Source of the DNA: Saccharospirillum sp040881935
GTDB lineage: Bacteria; Pseudomonadota; Gammaproteobacteria; Pseudomonadales; Natronospirillaceae
Length of the DNA: 64,000 nucleotides
Assembly (NCBI RefSeq): GCF_040881935.1
Contig: NZ_JBBECH010000060.1
Location: 1-64,000 of the forward strand
Direction of reading: 5' to 3'
The notes under the pieces were generated by a model. It made no database searches. It was given only the letters and a program-made list of their open reading frames with translations, and was not told the DNA's origin. Position 1 is the stretch's first letter, and every line of letters starts with the position of its first letter. Shown here piece by piece: positions 16,888-25,943 of the stretch. A program made the translations under genes and the position numbers.

Positions 16888-16904
16888 GGTAAAAATGATT
16901 TACC
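16888..16904. promoter_or_regulatory. LysR operator between the regulator and frmA
   Basis: A perfect inverted repeat GGTAAA-N5-TTTACC, with the T-N11-A spacing of LysR sites, lies 30 bases upstream of the regulator start and about 82 bases upstream of the frmA start. A possible frmA -10 (TACAAT, 16938-16943) lies downstream. Confidence 0.65.
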
Positions 16905-16985
16905 CAACAGCCTCATTATTAACCTGGCGAACCCTAATACAATCGTCTTTACTGTTCCAACTTATCTGACCAACGAGGTTCGACC

Positions 16986-18098
16986 ATGATCAAATCCAAA
17001 GCCGCCATAGCCTGGGGCCCCGGCCAGCCGCTGAGCATTGAAGAAATTGACGTCATGCCACCCAAGGCGGGTGAGGTACTGGTGCGCATCGTCGCGACCG
17101 GCGTTTGCCATACCGATGCTTTCACCCTCTCGGGCGACGACCCCGAAGGTAACTTCCCGGCCATTCTCGGCCACGAAGGCGGTGGCATCGTTGAGCAAGT
17201 GGGTGAAGGCGTGACCAGCGTAAAAGTCGGCGATCACGTTATTCCGCTCTACACCCCCGAATGTGGGGAGTGCAAATTCTGTTTGTCCGGCAAGACCAAC
17301 CTGTGCCAGAAAATTCGCGCGACCCAGGGCAAAGGCCTGATGCCGGACGGTACCAGCCGTTTCTACAAAGACGGCAAGCCGATTTTCCATTACATGGGTT
17401 GCTCTACCTTCTCCGAATACACCGTGCTGCCGGAAATCTCATTGGCCAAGGTGAATCCGGAAGCTTCGCTGGAAGAAGTTTGCTTGCTCGGCTGTGGTGT
17501 GACCACTGGCATTGGCGCGGTGATGAATACGGCCAAGGTTGAAGAAGGCGCGACGGTGGCCATTTTCGGCATCGGCGGCATTGGCCTGTCGGCGGTAATC
17601 GGCGCGGTGATGGCGAAGGCCAGCCGCATCATTGCTATTGACATCAACACCAGCAAATTCGATCTGGCTCGCAAACTGGGCGCAACCGATTGCATTAACC
17701 CCAAAGACTACGACAAACCCATCCAGGAAGTCATCGTCGAGCTGACCGATGGCGGCGTTGATTACTCATTTGAATGCATCGGCAATGTAGACGTAATGCG
17801 CTCGGCGCTGGAATGTTGCCACAAGGGCTGGGGTGAATCGGTCATCATCGGTGTTGCTGGCGCTGGCCAGGAAATCAGCACCCGTCCGTTCCAACTGGTC
17901 ACCGGCCGGGTCTGGCGCGGTAGCGCCTTTGGTGGCGTTAAAGGGCGCACTGAATTGCCCGGCTATGTTGAGCAGTATCTGGCGGGTGAGATTCCGTTGA
18001 AAGAGTTCATCACCCATACGATGTCGCTCGATCAAATCAACGATGCTTTTGATCTGATGCATGAAGGCAAGAGCATCCGCAGCGTTGTGCATTACTAG
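16986..18098 (+). CDS. frmA: S-(hydroxymethyl)glutathione dehydrogenase / class III alcohol dehydrogenase
   Basis: A 370-residue zinc enzyme that oxidises S-hydroxymethylglutathione, the adduct of formaldehyde and glutathione, with NAD. It shows the catalytic-zinc site VCHTDAFTLSG and GHEGGGIVEQVGEGV, and the structural-zinc cysteines in PECGECKFCLSGKTNLC. The Rossmann loop is GIGGIGLSAVIGA, and the class III region FGGVKGRTELPGYV is present. It is the first of two genes in the formaldehyde pathway, with fghA downstream across a palindromic repeat. Confidence 0.97.
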   Translation: MIKSKAAIAWGPGQPLSIEEIDVMPPKAGEVLVRIVATGVCHTDAFTLSGDDPEGNFPAILGHEGGGIVEQVGEGVTSVKVGDHVIPLYTPECGECKFCLSGKTNLCQKIRATQGKGLMPDGTSRFYKDGKPIFHYMGCSTFSEYTVLPEISLAKVNPEASLEEVCLLGCGVTTGIGAVMNTAKVEEGATVAIFGIGGIGLSAVIGAVMAKASRIIAIDINTSKFDLARKLGATDCINPKDYDKPIQEVIVELTDGGVDYSFECIGNVDVMRSALECCHKGWGESVIIGVAGAGQEISTRPFQLVTGRVWRGSAFGGVKGRTELPGYVEQYLAGEIPLKEFITHTMSLDQINDAFDLMHEGKSIRSVVHY

Positions 18099-18186
18099 AA
18101 CACCGGCGGAGCGGATGCTCCCGATATAAGGCATCCGCTCTTAAGATCCCCAGTTTCGGAGTACGCAATAGGCTAGCGACGGGTGG

Positions 18187-18348
18187 CAGGGCTGCTTTTG
18201 CGGGGGTATCTGAGGCATGGACTAAAACGCTGGGAGCGTTTTAGCATGAGCTCAGCGAGCCCGGAGGGTGAATCCCAGGGATGGGATTCATATCCCGAAG
18301 TTAAGCCTACATGGATGTATTTACGGCGCCCCCGCAAGAGCAGCCTTG
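18187..18348 (-). repeat. Junction palindrome, copy F (three inner hairpins)
   Basis: Arms at 18187-18206 and 18329-18348 pair in 18 of 20 positions. Inside are three perfect hairpins: CTAAAACGCT-GGG-AGCGTTTTAG (18222-18244), TGAATCCCA-GGGA-TGGGATTCA (18269-18290) and TACAT-GG-ATGTA (18308-18319). The family core is recognisable on the minus strand. It lies between the co-transcribed frmA and fghA and would be part of their mRNA. It occupies the 320-base gap there. Confidence 0.85.
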
Positions 18349-18418
18349 CTATCCGTCGCGAGTTCTGGCAACTCAGTCAATTGGTTCTCCGAAACTCAAG
18401 CTAAGACTTGAGGACTGT

Positions 18419-19264
18419 ATGAGTTTGAATCATCTGAACAGCAACAAGTGTTTCAACGGCTGGCAAAAGCAGTACGAACACGCCTCGGCCACGCTGAACT
18501 GTACCATGCGTTTCAGTGTTTTCCTGCCGCCCGGTGCCGATGCCCAGCATCCGGTGCCGGTGCTGTACTGGCTTTCCGGCCTGACCTGCACCGACGAGAA
18601 TTTTGTGCATAAAGCGGGTGCGCAACGTATGGCTGCTGAACTGGGCATTGCCATTGTCGCACCCGACACCAGCCCGCGCGGTGAAGGCGTCGCTGACGAC
18701 CCGGATGGCGCCTACGATTTGGGTCTGGGTGCCGGGTTTTACGTCAATGCCACTGAAGCACCCTGGAATCGCCACTACCGGATGTACGACTATATCGTGT
18801 CGGAACTGCCCAGCCTGATCGAGGCGCATTTTCCAGTGACCGATCGTCGTGCCATCAGCGGCCATTCCATGGGCGGCCACGGCGCATTGGTGATTGGCCT
18901 GAGAAACCCCGAGCGCTACGCATCGGTCTCGGCGTTTGCACCTATCTGCAACCCGACAGCCGTACCCTGGGGTCATAAGGCGTTTCAAGCTTATTTGGGC
19001 AGCGATCAGTCACGCTGGCGCGACTACGATGCCAGTCTGTTACTGGCAGGCAGTGAGGCAACGTTCCCGATTCTGGTAGATCAGGGCGACGCGGATAATT
19101 TTCTGGAGGAGCAATTGCACCCTAAGGCGCTGAGCGAAGCGGCTCAGCAAAGTACTCACCCCTTCGAAAGCCGCACTCAGCCCGGTTATGATCACAGCTA
19201 CTATTTCATTGCCAGCTTCATTGACGATCATCTGCACTTCCACGCTGAAGCGTTACAGAACTGA
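18419..19264 (+). CDS. fghA: S-formylglutathione hydrolase
   Basis: A 281-residue alpha/beta hydrolase that releases formate and glutathione, completing the frmA pathway. The nucleophile is Ser150 in SGHSMGGHGAL; the other triad members are likely the Asp of VDQGDADNF and the His of GYDHSYYF. The start at 18419 follows a GAGG site and gives normal family length. A longer frame from 18311 would run through the palindromic repeat and is rejected. Confidence 0.96.
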   Translation: MSLNHLNSNKCFNGWQKQYEHASATLNCTMRFSVFLPPGADAQHPVPVLYWLSGLTCTDENFVHKAGAQRMAAELGIAIVAPDTSPRGEGVADDPDGAYDLGLGAGFYVNATEAPWNRHYRMYDYIVSELPSLIEAHFPVTDRRAISGHSMGGHGALVIGLRNPERYASVSAFAPICNPTAVPWGHKAFQAYLGSDQSRWRDYDASLLLAGSEATFPILVDQGDADNFLEEQLHPKALSEAAQQSTHPFESRTQPGYDHSYYFIASFIDDHLHFHAEALQN

Positions 19265-19463
19265 CACTCACTGCGATGCAGATGCAGGCGCCAGCCAGGG
19301 CAGCTCCGGATGTCCTGGCTGGCAGTTTCATGATAGCGACCAAAGGTCTCGACAACCCAAGCGCCACCAGTCTGCTGAGCGCACCATTCTGAGTCATACT
19401 GTATTTGCAGGGTAATTTGGTGCACCAAACCCGCACAGTTAGTTACCACAGGAGCCCGGTTCG

Positions 19464-19994
19464 ATGTTTAATCCGTACACACTCGCGGTGCATGGCACAG
19501 TAACTGCCAGTATCTGCCTGATCATCGCTACCGGTGCCCAGGCGGATTCATTCACGCCGATACCCGCCCTGGCCTTGCCGAACCAACCGGCACTGCTGAC
19601 GCTCAACAACGCTCCGGTCGACCCACCCCGGGGCCCCTTGTTTATCAATATATGGGCCACCTGGTGTAAACCCTGTATCGACGAACTGCCAGCGCTGAAT
19701 GCTCTTAAAGCTCGCTACCCGGATGCCGGAGTTCAATGGGTCGCGTTAAATTACGGAGACAGCCTGTCACAGGTCAGGCAATTCATGGCGACCACGGCCA
19801 TCGAACTGCCCGTGCTGCTGGACGTCACCACCCTATTTACCCAACAGTTGCCAGTGAAAGGGTTACCCGCGACCTTTCTGGTAAACCGCGACGGACAAGT
19901 ACGCTATCAACTCGATGGGTATGCCGACTGGACTAACCCGGCGCTGGTTCGACAGTGGGAATCGCTGATACCCGAACTCCTCAGCCCTCAATGA
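19464..19994 (+). CDS. TlpA-like periplasmic thioredoxin-fold protein
   Basis: A 176-residue protein with a signal peptide (cleavage after AQA, about residue 28) and a TlpA/ResA-type thioredoxin domain. The active site is WATWCKPCIDELP (CxxC), and the cis-proline region is VKGLPATFLVNRDG. Such proteins donate or remove electrons from periplasmic thiols, often during cytochrome c or cytochrome oxidase assembly. The cox operon begins about 1 kb downstream on the same strand, so a role in its maturation is possible but only inferred. Confidence 0.88.
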   Translation: MFNPYTLAVHGTVTASICLIIATGAQADSFTPIPALALPNQPALLTLNNAPVDPPRGPLFINIWATWCKPCIDELPALNALKARYPDAGVQWVALNYGDSLSQVRQFMATTAIELPVLLDVTTLFTQQLPVKGLPATFLVNRDGQVRYQLDGYADWTNPALVRQWESLIPELLSPQ

Positions 19995-20321
19995 GAATCA
20001 GCCGTGCTTTTTTATACTGATTTAAAGTTAAAAAATATCTGTTAATAGCCATTAATCATGTGAAGTTGAAGTTTGTACGTTGATTATCCTGACTAAACTG
20101 TATTAACCATCTGATATTTCGACCCTTTTTAAAAAACCTTCCGCTTTTTTGCACATCGGTAATACGACTGGAACTCTGTTTTAAAAGAGTAACCATCTTG
20201 TTTAACCGGTTGAAAAAGCTCAGGCTTGAATTAACGTTAAGCCAAACAATAAAAAACCAAGCTACAGGTAAAAAGCTCTGTCATTCATCCAAGGGCAATT
20301 TATCGAAAATGAGGGTCTCCA
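19995..20321. other. A+T-rich gap without a convincing gene
   Basis: This 327-base stretch is richer in A+T than its surroundings. I see no good terminator, tRNA or protein-like frame. A short open frame at 20198-20404 has no family resemblance and overlaps the next gene out of frame. The stretch probably holds the promoter of the gene at 20322. Confidence 0.4.
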
Positions 20322-20855
20322 ATGAAGTGCTTATACTATTTATCGCCGACACTGAAAGAAAGCGCCGATATTGCCGAAGATTTGCACGAAGTGGGGATTT
20401 CTGACTGGTATATCCATGTCGTCAGCAAAGATGAAAGCGGGCTTACCCAAAAACACATTCAATCTGCCAATTACATAGAAACACTGGACCTGTATCACAG
20501 CTCCATTCTCGGCGGCCTGATTGGTTTCTGTGCCGGTTTGCTGCTGATCATCCTGTTTCACCTGACCGGTGTCTTCAGTGACAACCTGCCCTGGTGGGTA
20601 AACGCGATTTTTATCGCTGTTACCACCTTGTTTGGTATCTGGGAAGGCGGCCTCTGGGGTGTAGATACCGAAAATAAAAAGTTGCAGCCATTTCACAATG
20701 ACATAGATGCTGGCAAATACCTCATTCTTATTTATACACGCAAAGATCAGGAGTCGGCGGTTAAAAAGGTCATGGATGAACGTCACAGTGACGCTCAGCT
20801 TGCGGCGGTCGACCGGCACTTTATCTCACCGTTCTCAAAACTGAAACGCGTGTAA
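20322..20855 (+). CDS. Membrane protein of unknown function with two transmembrane helices
   Basis: A 177-residue protein. An N-terminal soluble part (1-60, SPTLKESADIAEDLHEVGISDWYIHVVSKDE) looks like a small alpha/beta fold seen in stress proteins that sense or bind something between helices. It is followed by a hydrophobic hairpin (about 65-85 and 92-112, GGLIGFCAGLLLIIL and NAIFIAVTTLFGIWEGGLWG) and a soluble C-terminus. The wording recalls DUF1269-like or general-stress membrane proteins, but I cannot assign a family. A GAGGG precedes the ATG. It is upstream of, and co-oriented with, the cox operon. Confidence 0.65.
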   Translation: MKCLYYLSPTLKESADIAEDLHEVGISDWYIHVVSKDESGLTQKHIQSANYIETLDLYHSSILGGLIGFCAGLLLIILFHLTGVFSDNLPWWVNAIFIAVTTLFGIWEGGLWGVDTENKKLQPFHNDIDAGKYLILIYTRKDQESAVKKVMDERHSDAQLAAVDRHFISPFSKLKRV

Positions 20856-21060
20856 CAGAGATTGGTTTTTAGCTGAATCAAAGGCCGGGTCACCGGCATG
20901 AAACAGCTCGCTTGGCAGCAGCTGGTGAGAACCGGCTACGCTTCAGAATAAAAACATTCTACCCGCTGCAGCTCGCAGACATTGCTCTGCGCTGCGCTGC
21001 TGTGTTGCCGCACACTTGCCAGTGTCGTTTCTGGTTGGTTGTGATCAAGAGGGAAACTGT

Positions 21061-22410
21061 GTGTATATAGCCATCGTCATCGTCGGTCTGGTCGCCATTA
21101 CCCTGATCCTGCATTTCGCCAGCCCCTGGTGGCTAACACCTCTGGCTTCCAACTGGTCCTCCATCGACACCACCATCGAGATCTCGTTCTGGATCACCGG
21201 TGTTGTGTTCGTCGCCGTCAACCTTTTTCTTGCCTGGTGCGTCTGGCGTTACCGCCATAACAAGGACCGTCGCTCCCACTACGAACCCGAAAACAAGAAG
21301 CTTGAAATCTGGTTAACCGCACTGACCACGCTGGGCGTAATCGCCATGCTGACACCCGGTTTGATCGTCTGGGGCCAAGTGGTACATGTGCCCGACGACG
21401 CCATGGAAGTGGAAGCCATCGGTCAGCAATGGCAATGGACCTTCCGTTTCCCCGGAGACGACGGTGTGCTCGGTGCGGCGAACGCGCGCTTTGTCAGCAC
21501 CGACAATCGCTTCGGTCTGGATCCCAGTGATGTCAACGGAGCCGACGACATTCTGATTGAACACCATCGCCTGCATCTGCCCGTGGACCAACCGGTCAAA
21601 CTGGTACTGCGCTCCAACGACGTACTGCACAACTTCGCCGTACCCCAGTTCCGGGTCAAGATGGATCTGGTACCCGGTACACAAACCTACCAGTGGTTTA
21701 CACCCACACGCCTGGGAAGCTTCGACGTGCTGTGTGAAGAACTGTGCGGTTTGGCGCACTACACCATGAAGGGTCAGGTTCAGGTTGAGACGAATCAGGA
21801 CTTTCAGAACTGGCTTGCCACCTACCCGACCTTCGCCGAGGTCCAATCGGGTAATGAAGTGGATCTTGCGGCCGGTGAAACCCAGTACCAGGCCTGCGCC
21901 GGATGCCACGGGGCTGATGGTCGGGGCAACGATGCCCTGAATACCCCCAACCTCACCCGGCTGGACCGCCGCTATATGGCGCGCCAGTTACGACACTACC
22001 GGGAAGGCATCCGCGGCACCGAACGGGAAGACACTCCGGGCCAGACGATGGTCTCTATCGCACAGAGCACCGATGTCGACAGCGAAGCCGATTTGCTGGC
22101 CTACATCGCATCGCTCGACCCGGTTGATGTCGAAGGCACTCTGCAGGGCGACACGAGCAACGGCCAACGGCTTTATGGTGCCTGCGCAGCCTGCCACGGC
22201 ACGCTCGCAGAAGGCAAGGAACTGCTCAGTGCACCGGCACTGGCCGGCCAGAGTGATCTTTATCTGAAACGCCAGTTGGAGCACTTCAGCATGGGCTGGC
22301 GGGGCAAGCATCCGCAAGATCAATTTGGTACCCAGATGCGACTGATGACGAGCACCATCCACAGTCCGGAACGGTTGCGTGACTTACTGGCTTACATCGC
22401 AACGCTCTGA
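21061..22410 (+). CDS. coxM: Cytochrome c oxidase subunit II fused to two cytochrome c domains (CoxM-type)
   Basis: A 449-residue protein with an N-terminal two-helix membrane anchor (about 1-100). A CuA domain follows, with ligands His190, Cys225, Cys229, His233 and Met236 (CEELCGLAHYTM). Two haem c domains follow with CAGCH at 279 and CAACH at 375. It accepts electrons from a periplasmic donor and passes them through its haems and CuA to subunit I. The GTG at 21061 follows AGAGGG; the longer frame from 21016 lacks such a site. It is the first gene of a six-gene oxidase operon. Confidence 0.93.
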   Translation: MYIAIVIVGLVAITLILHFASPWWLTPLASNWSSIDTTIEISFWITGVVFVAVNLFLAWCVWRYRHNKDRRSHYEPENKKLEIWLTALTTLGVIAMLTPGLIVWGQVVHVPDDAMEVEAIGQQWQWTFRFPGDDGVLGAANARFVSTDNRFGLDPSDVNGADDILIEHHRLHLPVDQPVKLVLRSNDVLHNFAVPQFRVKMDLVPGTQTYQWFTPTRLGSFDVLCEELCGLAHYTMKGQVQVETNQDFQNWLATYPTFAEVQSGNEVDLAAGETQYQACAGCHGADGRGNDALNTPNLTRLDRRYMARQLRHYREGIRGTEREDTPGQTMVSIAQSTDVDSEADLLAYIASLDPVDVEGTLQGDTSNGQRLYGACAACHGTLAEGKELLSAPALAGQSDLYLKRQLEHFSMGWRGKHPQDQFGTQMRLMTSTIHSPERLRDLLAYIATL

Positions 22411-22455
22411 CCAACACCAAGACGAATACATCGTACGTTTGAACAGGGATTCACC

Positions 22456-24231
22456 ATGACACACATCGCCATTGCTGATCAGGAACCCGAGCTGCATCAC
22501 CCTCGAACCTTCATCGGCAAGTACATCTGGAGTCAGGACCATAAGGTCATTGCCATTCAGTATGCCTGTACTGCGATCTTTGTCGGGCTGATCGCCTTGC
22601 TGCTCTCCGTTGTGATGCGGCTGCAACTGGGTTTTCCCGATCAGTTTGATTTTATCAATCCCAACATGTACCTGCAGTTCGTGACCATGCACGGTATGAT
22701 TATGGTGATTTACCTGCTCACCGCGTTACTGCTGGGTGGTTTCGGCAACTACCTGATTCCGCTGATGGTCGGCACCCGTGACATGGTCTTTCCGTACCTG
22801 AACATGCTCAGCTATTGGTTTTATTTTTTATCAGTACTGGTGTTGCTCGCGAGCTTTTTCGTACCCGGTGGACCCACCGGGGCTGGCTGGACACTGTATC
22901 CACCGCAATCCATTCTCGAAGGTACGCCTGGCTCCGGCATGGGCATCGTACTAATGCTGGTTTCACTGGCCATCTTCATCATTGCCTTCACCATGGGCGG
23001 CCTGAATTATGTGTCGACCATTCTTCAGGCACGCACCCGCGGTATGACCCTGATGCGCATGCCGCTGACCATCTGGGGCATTTTTACCGCCACCATTCTT
23101 GGCCTGTTCGCCTTCCCCGCCCTGCTGGTCAGCGCCATTATGATGCTGTTCGACACTCTACTGGGCACCAGCTTTTTCATGCCCGCCATCGTATCACTTG
23201 GTGAGGCAACCGATTATGAAGGCGGCAGCCCGATACTGTTCCAGCACCTGTTCTGGTTTTTCGGCCATCCGGAAGTGTACATCGTTGCGCTGCCCGCCTT
23301 CGGCATGGTCAGTGATGTGCTCAGTGTGCATGCGCGCAAGAACATCTTTGGCTACCGCATGATGGTCTGGGCCATTGTATTCATTGGTGGACTGAGCTTT
23401 GTCGTCTGGGCCCACCATATGTACGTCAGCGGCATGAATCCCTACTTCGGGTTCTTCTTCGCCACCACCACGCTGATCATTGCGGTGCCGACAGCGATAA
23501 AAGTCTATAACTGGGTGCTGACACTGTGGCAGGGGAATATCCACCTGACCGTGCCCATGCTGTTCGCCATCGGCTTTATCTTTACCTTTACCCATGGCGG
23601 ATTAAGCGGCCTCTTTCTGGGCAATGTGGTCATTGACCTGCCGCTATCCGATACGTTTTTTGTGGTTGCCCACTTCCACATGGTGATGGGGGTTTCACCC
23701 ATCATGGTCTTGTTTGCGGCCATCTATCACTGGTTCCCGCTGGTGACTGGCAAACAGCTTAATACGCGCCTGGGCATGATTCATTTCTGGGGCACCTTCC
23801 TGGGTACTTACGCGATCTATTTGCCGATGCACTACATTGGCTTTCTCGGTGTGCCAAGACGCTACTATGCACTGGGTGATACCAGCTTCATTCCCGATTC
23901 GGCTCACGCACTCAATGCCAATATCACCATAGCCGCCATCATCGTTGCGCTGTTCCAGCTGATCTTTATTTTTAACCTGTTCTGGACGGTAAAACGGGAA
24001 CCCAAGTCACGGATCAACCCCTGGGGCGCAGCATCATTGGAATGGCATACACCGGATGTGCCACCACGTCACGGCAACTGGGGCAAAGAGCTGCCGACGG
24101 TACATCGCTGGGCCTACGATTACAGTGTGCCTGGCGTTGTAGAAGACTTTATTCCACAGCATATGGCCGATTCAGAGGTGGTCTATGAACCGGGCTTCGA
24201 CCGCACAAGCTCAGGAAGGGAACCGACATGA
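22456..24231 (+). CDS. coxN: Haem-copper oxidase subunit I (CoxN-type)
   Basis: A 591-residue catalytic subunit with 12 or more transmembrane helices. It has the CuB/haem ligand regions HGMIMVIYL, HPEVYIVALPAFG (the cross-linked His-Tyr), WAHHMYVSGM and VVAHFHMVMG. The HPEVY motif places it with A-type oxidases of mitochondrial kind. It reduces oxygen to water and pumps protons. Its last four bases overlap the next gene (ATGA), showing tight co-translation. Confidence 0.96.
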   Translation: MTHIAIADQEPELHHPRTFIGKYIWSQDHKVIAIQYACTAIFVGLIALLLSVVMRLQLGFPDQFDFINPNMYLQFVTMHGMIMVIYLLTALLLGGFGNYLIPLMVGTRDMVFPYLNMLSYWFYFLSVLVLLASFFVPGGPTGAGWTLYPPQSILEGTPGSGMGIVLMLVSLAIFIIAFTMGGLNYVSTILQARTRGMTLMRMPLTIWGIFTATILGLFAFPALLVSAIMMLFDTLLGTSFFMPAIVSLGEATDYEGGSPILFQHLFWFFGHPEVYIVALPAFGMVSDVLSVHARKNIFGYRMMVWAIVFIGGLSFVVWAHHMYVSGMNPYFGFFFATTTLIIAVPTAIKVYNWVLTLWQGNIHLTVPMLFAIGFIFTFTHGGLSGLFLGNVVIDLPLSDTFFVVAHFHMVMGVSPIMVLFAAIYHWFPLVTGKQLNTRLGMIHFWGTFLGTYAIYLPMHYIGFLGVPRRYYALGDTSFIPDSAHALNANITIAAIIVALFQLIFIFNLFWTVKREPKSRINPWGAASLEWHTPDVPPRHGNWGKELPTVHRWAYDYSVPGVVEDFIPQHMADSEVVYEPGFDRTSSGREPT

Positions 24232-24905
24232 AAGGCTTTAACGCTCTGTCTGAAAAACCCTGGCTGGCCATGCCCGAAGGCAGTGTCCCGCTTGATATGT
24301 CCGGTGTGATACCGACAGCCCAGATCGCGTTACGCTTCCTGCTGATGGTGATCAGCATTGCCTTCGTGCTGATCTTCGTCACCTTTTTAACCCGCTCCCA
24401 ATACCCGGATTTTCAGGCCCTGGCGGGTGAGCCCTGGCTTCCGTTTAACCAGAGCCCGAGGCTCTGGGCCACCACCGCCGTGTTGGTCGCAGCGAGTGCG
24501 GCCATGCACTGGGCCTGGCGTTCGGTAAAAGCGCATCAGCCCGATGGCGTTATGCTCGGCATCAGCGTGGGAGGCTTTCTGGCGCTGGTGTTCATAATGG
24601 CACAATGGACGACCTGGAATTATCTGGCCAACCTGGGCTATGGCGTCAGCGAAAACCCGGCCAACTCCTATTTCTATCTGTTTACCGGCTTGCATGCGCT
24701 GCACCTGTTCGGTGGCGTTCTCGCTGTTGTGCGTGTCTTCATTCGCATCGGTCAGGGTTGCAGCCTGGATCAGGTGGCCGTGGCCGTAAAAGCTTGCACC
24801 ACCTACTGGCACTATTTACTGGCGTTGTGGTTGTTGCTGTTTTTTTTGCTCACCCGCACGCCTGAAACCTACGCCTTAATTGCCGCCGCTTGCGGTCTGG
24901 GGTAA
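24228..24905 (+). CDS. coxO: Cytochrome c oxidase subunit III-like protein (CoxO-type)
   Basis: A 225-residue membrane protein with about six helices and the subunit III motifs TGLHALHLFGGVLA and CTTYWHYLLALWLLLFFLLT. It overlaps the coxN stop by four bases and is followed six bases later by a second subunit III-like gene. The pairing of two subunit III genes after a cytochrome-c-fused subunit II is the arrangement known from rhizobial coxMNOP operons. Confidence 0.9.
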   Translation: MKGFNALSEKPWLAMPEGSVPLDMSGVIPTAQIALRFLLMVISIAFVLIFVTFLTRSQYPDFQALAGEPWLPFNQSPRLWATTAVLVAASAAMHWAWRSVKAHQPDGVMLGISVGGFLALVFIMAQWTTWNYLANLGYGVSENPANSYFYLFTGLHALHLFGGVLAVVRVFIRIGQGCSLDQVAVAVKACTTYWHYLLALWLLLFFLLTRTPETYALIAAACGLG

Positions 24906-24910
24906 TCACA

Positions 24911-25582
24911 ATGACGGAACTGAACAGCAGACCCAAAGGCTACTGGCAACACATGATTGTAGACTGGTCGGCCGACAAGGAGGCCTTCAAGGTCAACTGG
25001 GGCAAGGTCATGATGTGGGTGTTTCTGGTCAGCGACACCTTCATCTTCAGCCTGTTCCTGATTGGCTATATGAACGTGCGCATTTCAGCGTCCGAAGCCT
25101 GGCCGCTGACCAGTGAAGTCTTTGCACTGGTGGTGGGTGGCGAGCACATCCCGTTGCTGCTCATCGCCATTATGACCTTCATTCTGATCACCAGTAGCGG
25201 CACCATGGCGATGGCGGTCAATACCGCTTACCAGGGCAACAAAACAGCGACGTTCTGGTTGATGGTTGCCACTGCCGTGCTGGGCGCCAGCTTCGTTGGC
25301 ATGCAGGCCTTTGAATGGACCAAGCTGATTGTTGAAGAAGGCGTTCGACCCTGGGGCAACCCCATGGGGGCCGCACAGTTTGGTTCCACCTTCTTTATGA
25401 TTACCGGTTTTCACGGTTTGCACGTTACCGGTGGGGTTATCTATTTAACGATTGTTGCTACCAAGGTTAAGCTCGGGCATTACGATAAAAAGGGCTATCA
25501 GATTGTCGAAATTACCGGTCTGTACTGGCACTTTGTCGATCTCGTCTGGGTGTTTATTTTCGCATTTTTCTATTTATGGTAA
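24911..25582 (+). CDS. coxP: Second cytochrome c oxidase subunit III (CoxP-type)
   Basis: A 223-residue membrane protein with about five to six helices. It has the subunit III motifs WVFLVSDTFIFSLFL, GAAQFGSTFFMITGFHGLHVTGG and TGLYWHFVDLVWVFIFAFFYL. The start at 24911 just follows the coxO stop; a longer frame from 24890 would overlap it. The protein differs strongly from the adjoining CoxO, so the two are ancient paralogs rather than a recent duplication. Confidence 0.93.
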   Translation: MTELNSRPKGYWQHMIVDWSADKEAFKVNWGKVMMWVFLVSDTFIFSLFLIGYMNVRISASEAWPLTSEVFALVVGGEHIPLLLIAIMTFILITSSGTMAMAVNTAYQGNKTATFWLMVATAVLGASFVGMQAFEWTKLIVEEGVRPWGNPMGAAQFGSTFFMITGFHGLHVTGGVIYLTIVATKVKLGHYDKKGYQIVEITGLYWHFVDLVWVFIFAFFYLW

Positions 25583-25615
25583 GCCGGACAATTCAGTCCG
25601 GTATCAGGAGGTGTT

Positions 25616-25936
25616 ATGAGCGCGGACACTCAGGGGCAGCAGCACCCATTAGGTCTGTATTTTAAAGTCTGGGGCCTATTGTTTGTACTCAGCGCCATGT
25701 CCTATATGGTTGATTACTTGCAATTTCAGGGCCTCTTGCGTTGGAGTCTGATTTTGATCTTTATGTTTCTCAAGGCGGGCCTGATCCTCAGTGTATTCAT
25801 GCACTTTGCCTGGGAACCCATCACCCTGCGCATTGCGTTGCTGACGCCCACCCTGGCGATACCGGTATTCATTGCCTTTATGGCCATTGAAGGGAGCTAC
25901 ACACTGAACAGCCGATTGATGTTCCTGGCCGGGTAA
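25616..25936 (+). CDS. Cytochrome c oxidase subunit IV family protein
   Basis: A 106-residue membrane protein with three hydrophobic helices (about 13-35, 42-62, 72-95). It contains LIFMFLKAGLILSVFMHFAWEP, typical of the small bacterial COX4 family. A near-perfect AGGAGGTG ribosome binding site precedes its ATG. It lies between coxP and the sco gene and is probably a structural or assembly subunit of the same oxidase. Confidence 0.88.
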   Translation: MSADTQGQQHPLGLYFKVWGLLFVLSAMSYMVDYLQFQGLLRWSLILIFMFLKAGLILSVFMHFAWEPITLRIALLTPTLAIPVFIAFMAIEGSYTLNSRLMFLAG

Positions 25937-25943
25937 TCCTGTT

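Noticed and set aside
18311..18418. N-terminal extension of fghA
   Set aside because: The extra 36 residues are encoded by the palindromic repeat, while a GAGG site and family length support the start at 18419.
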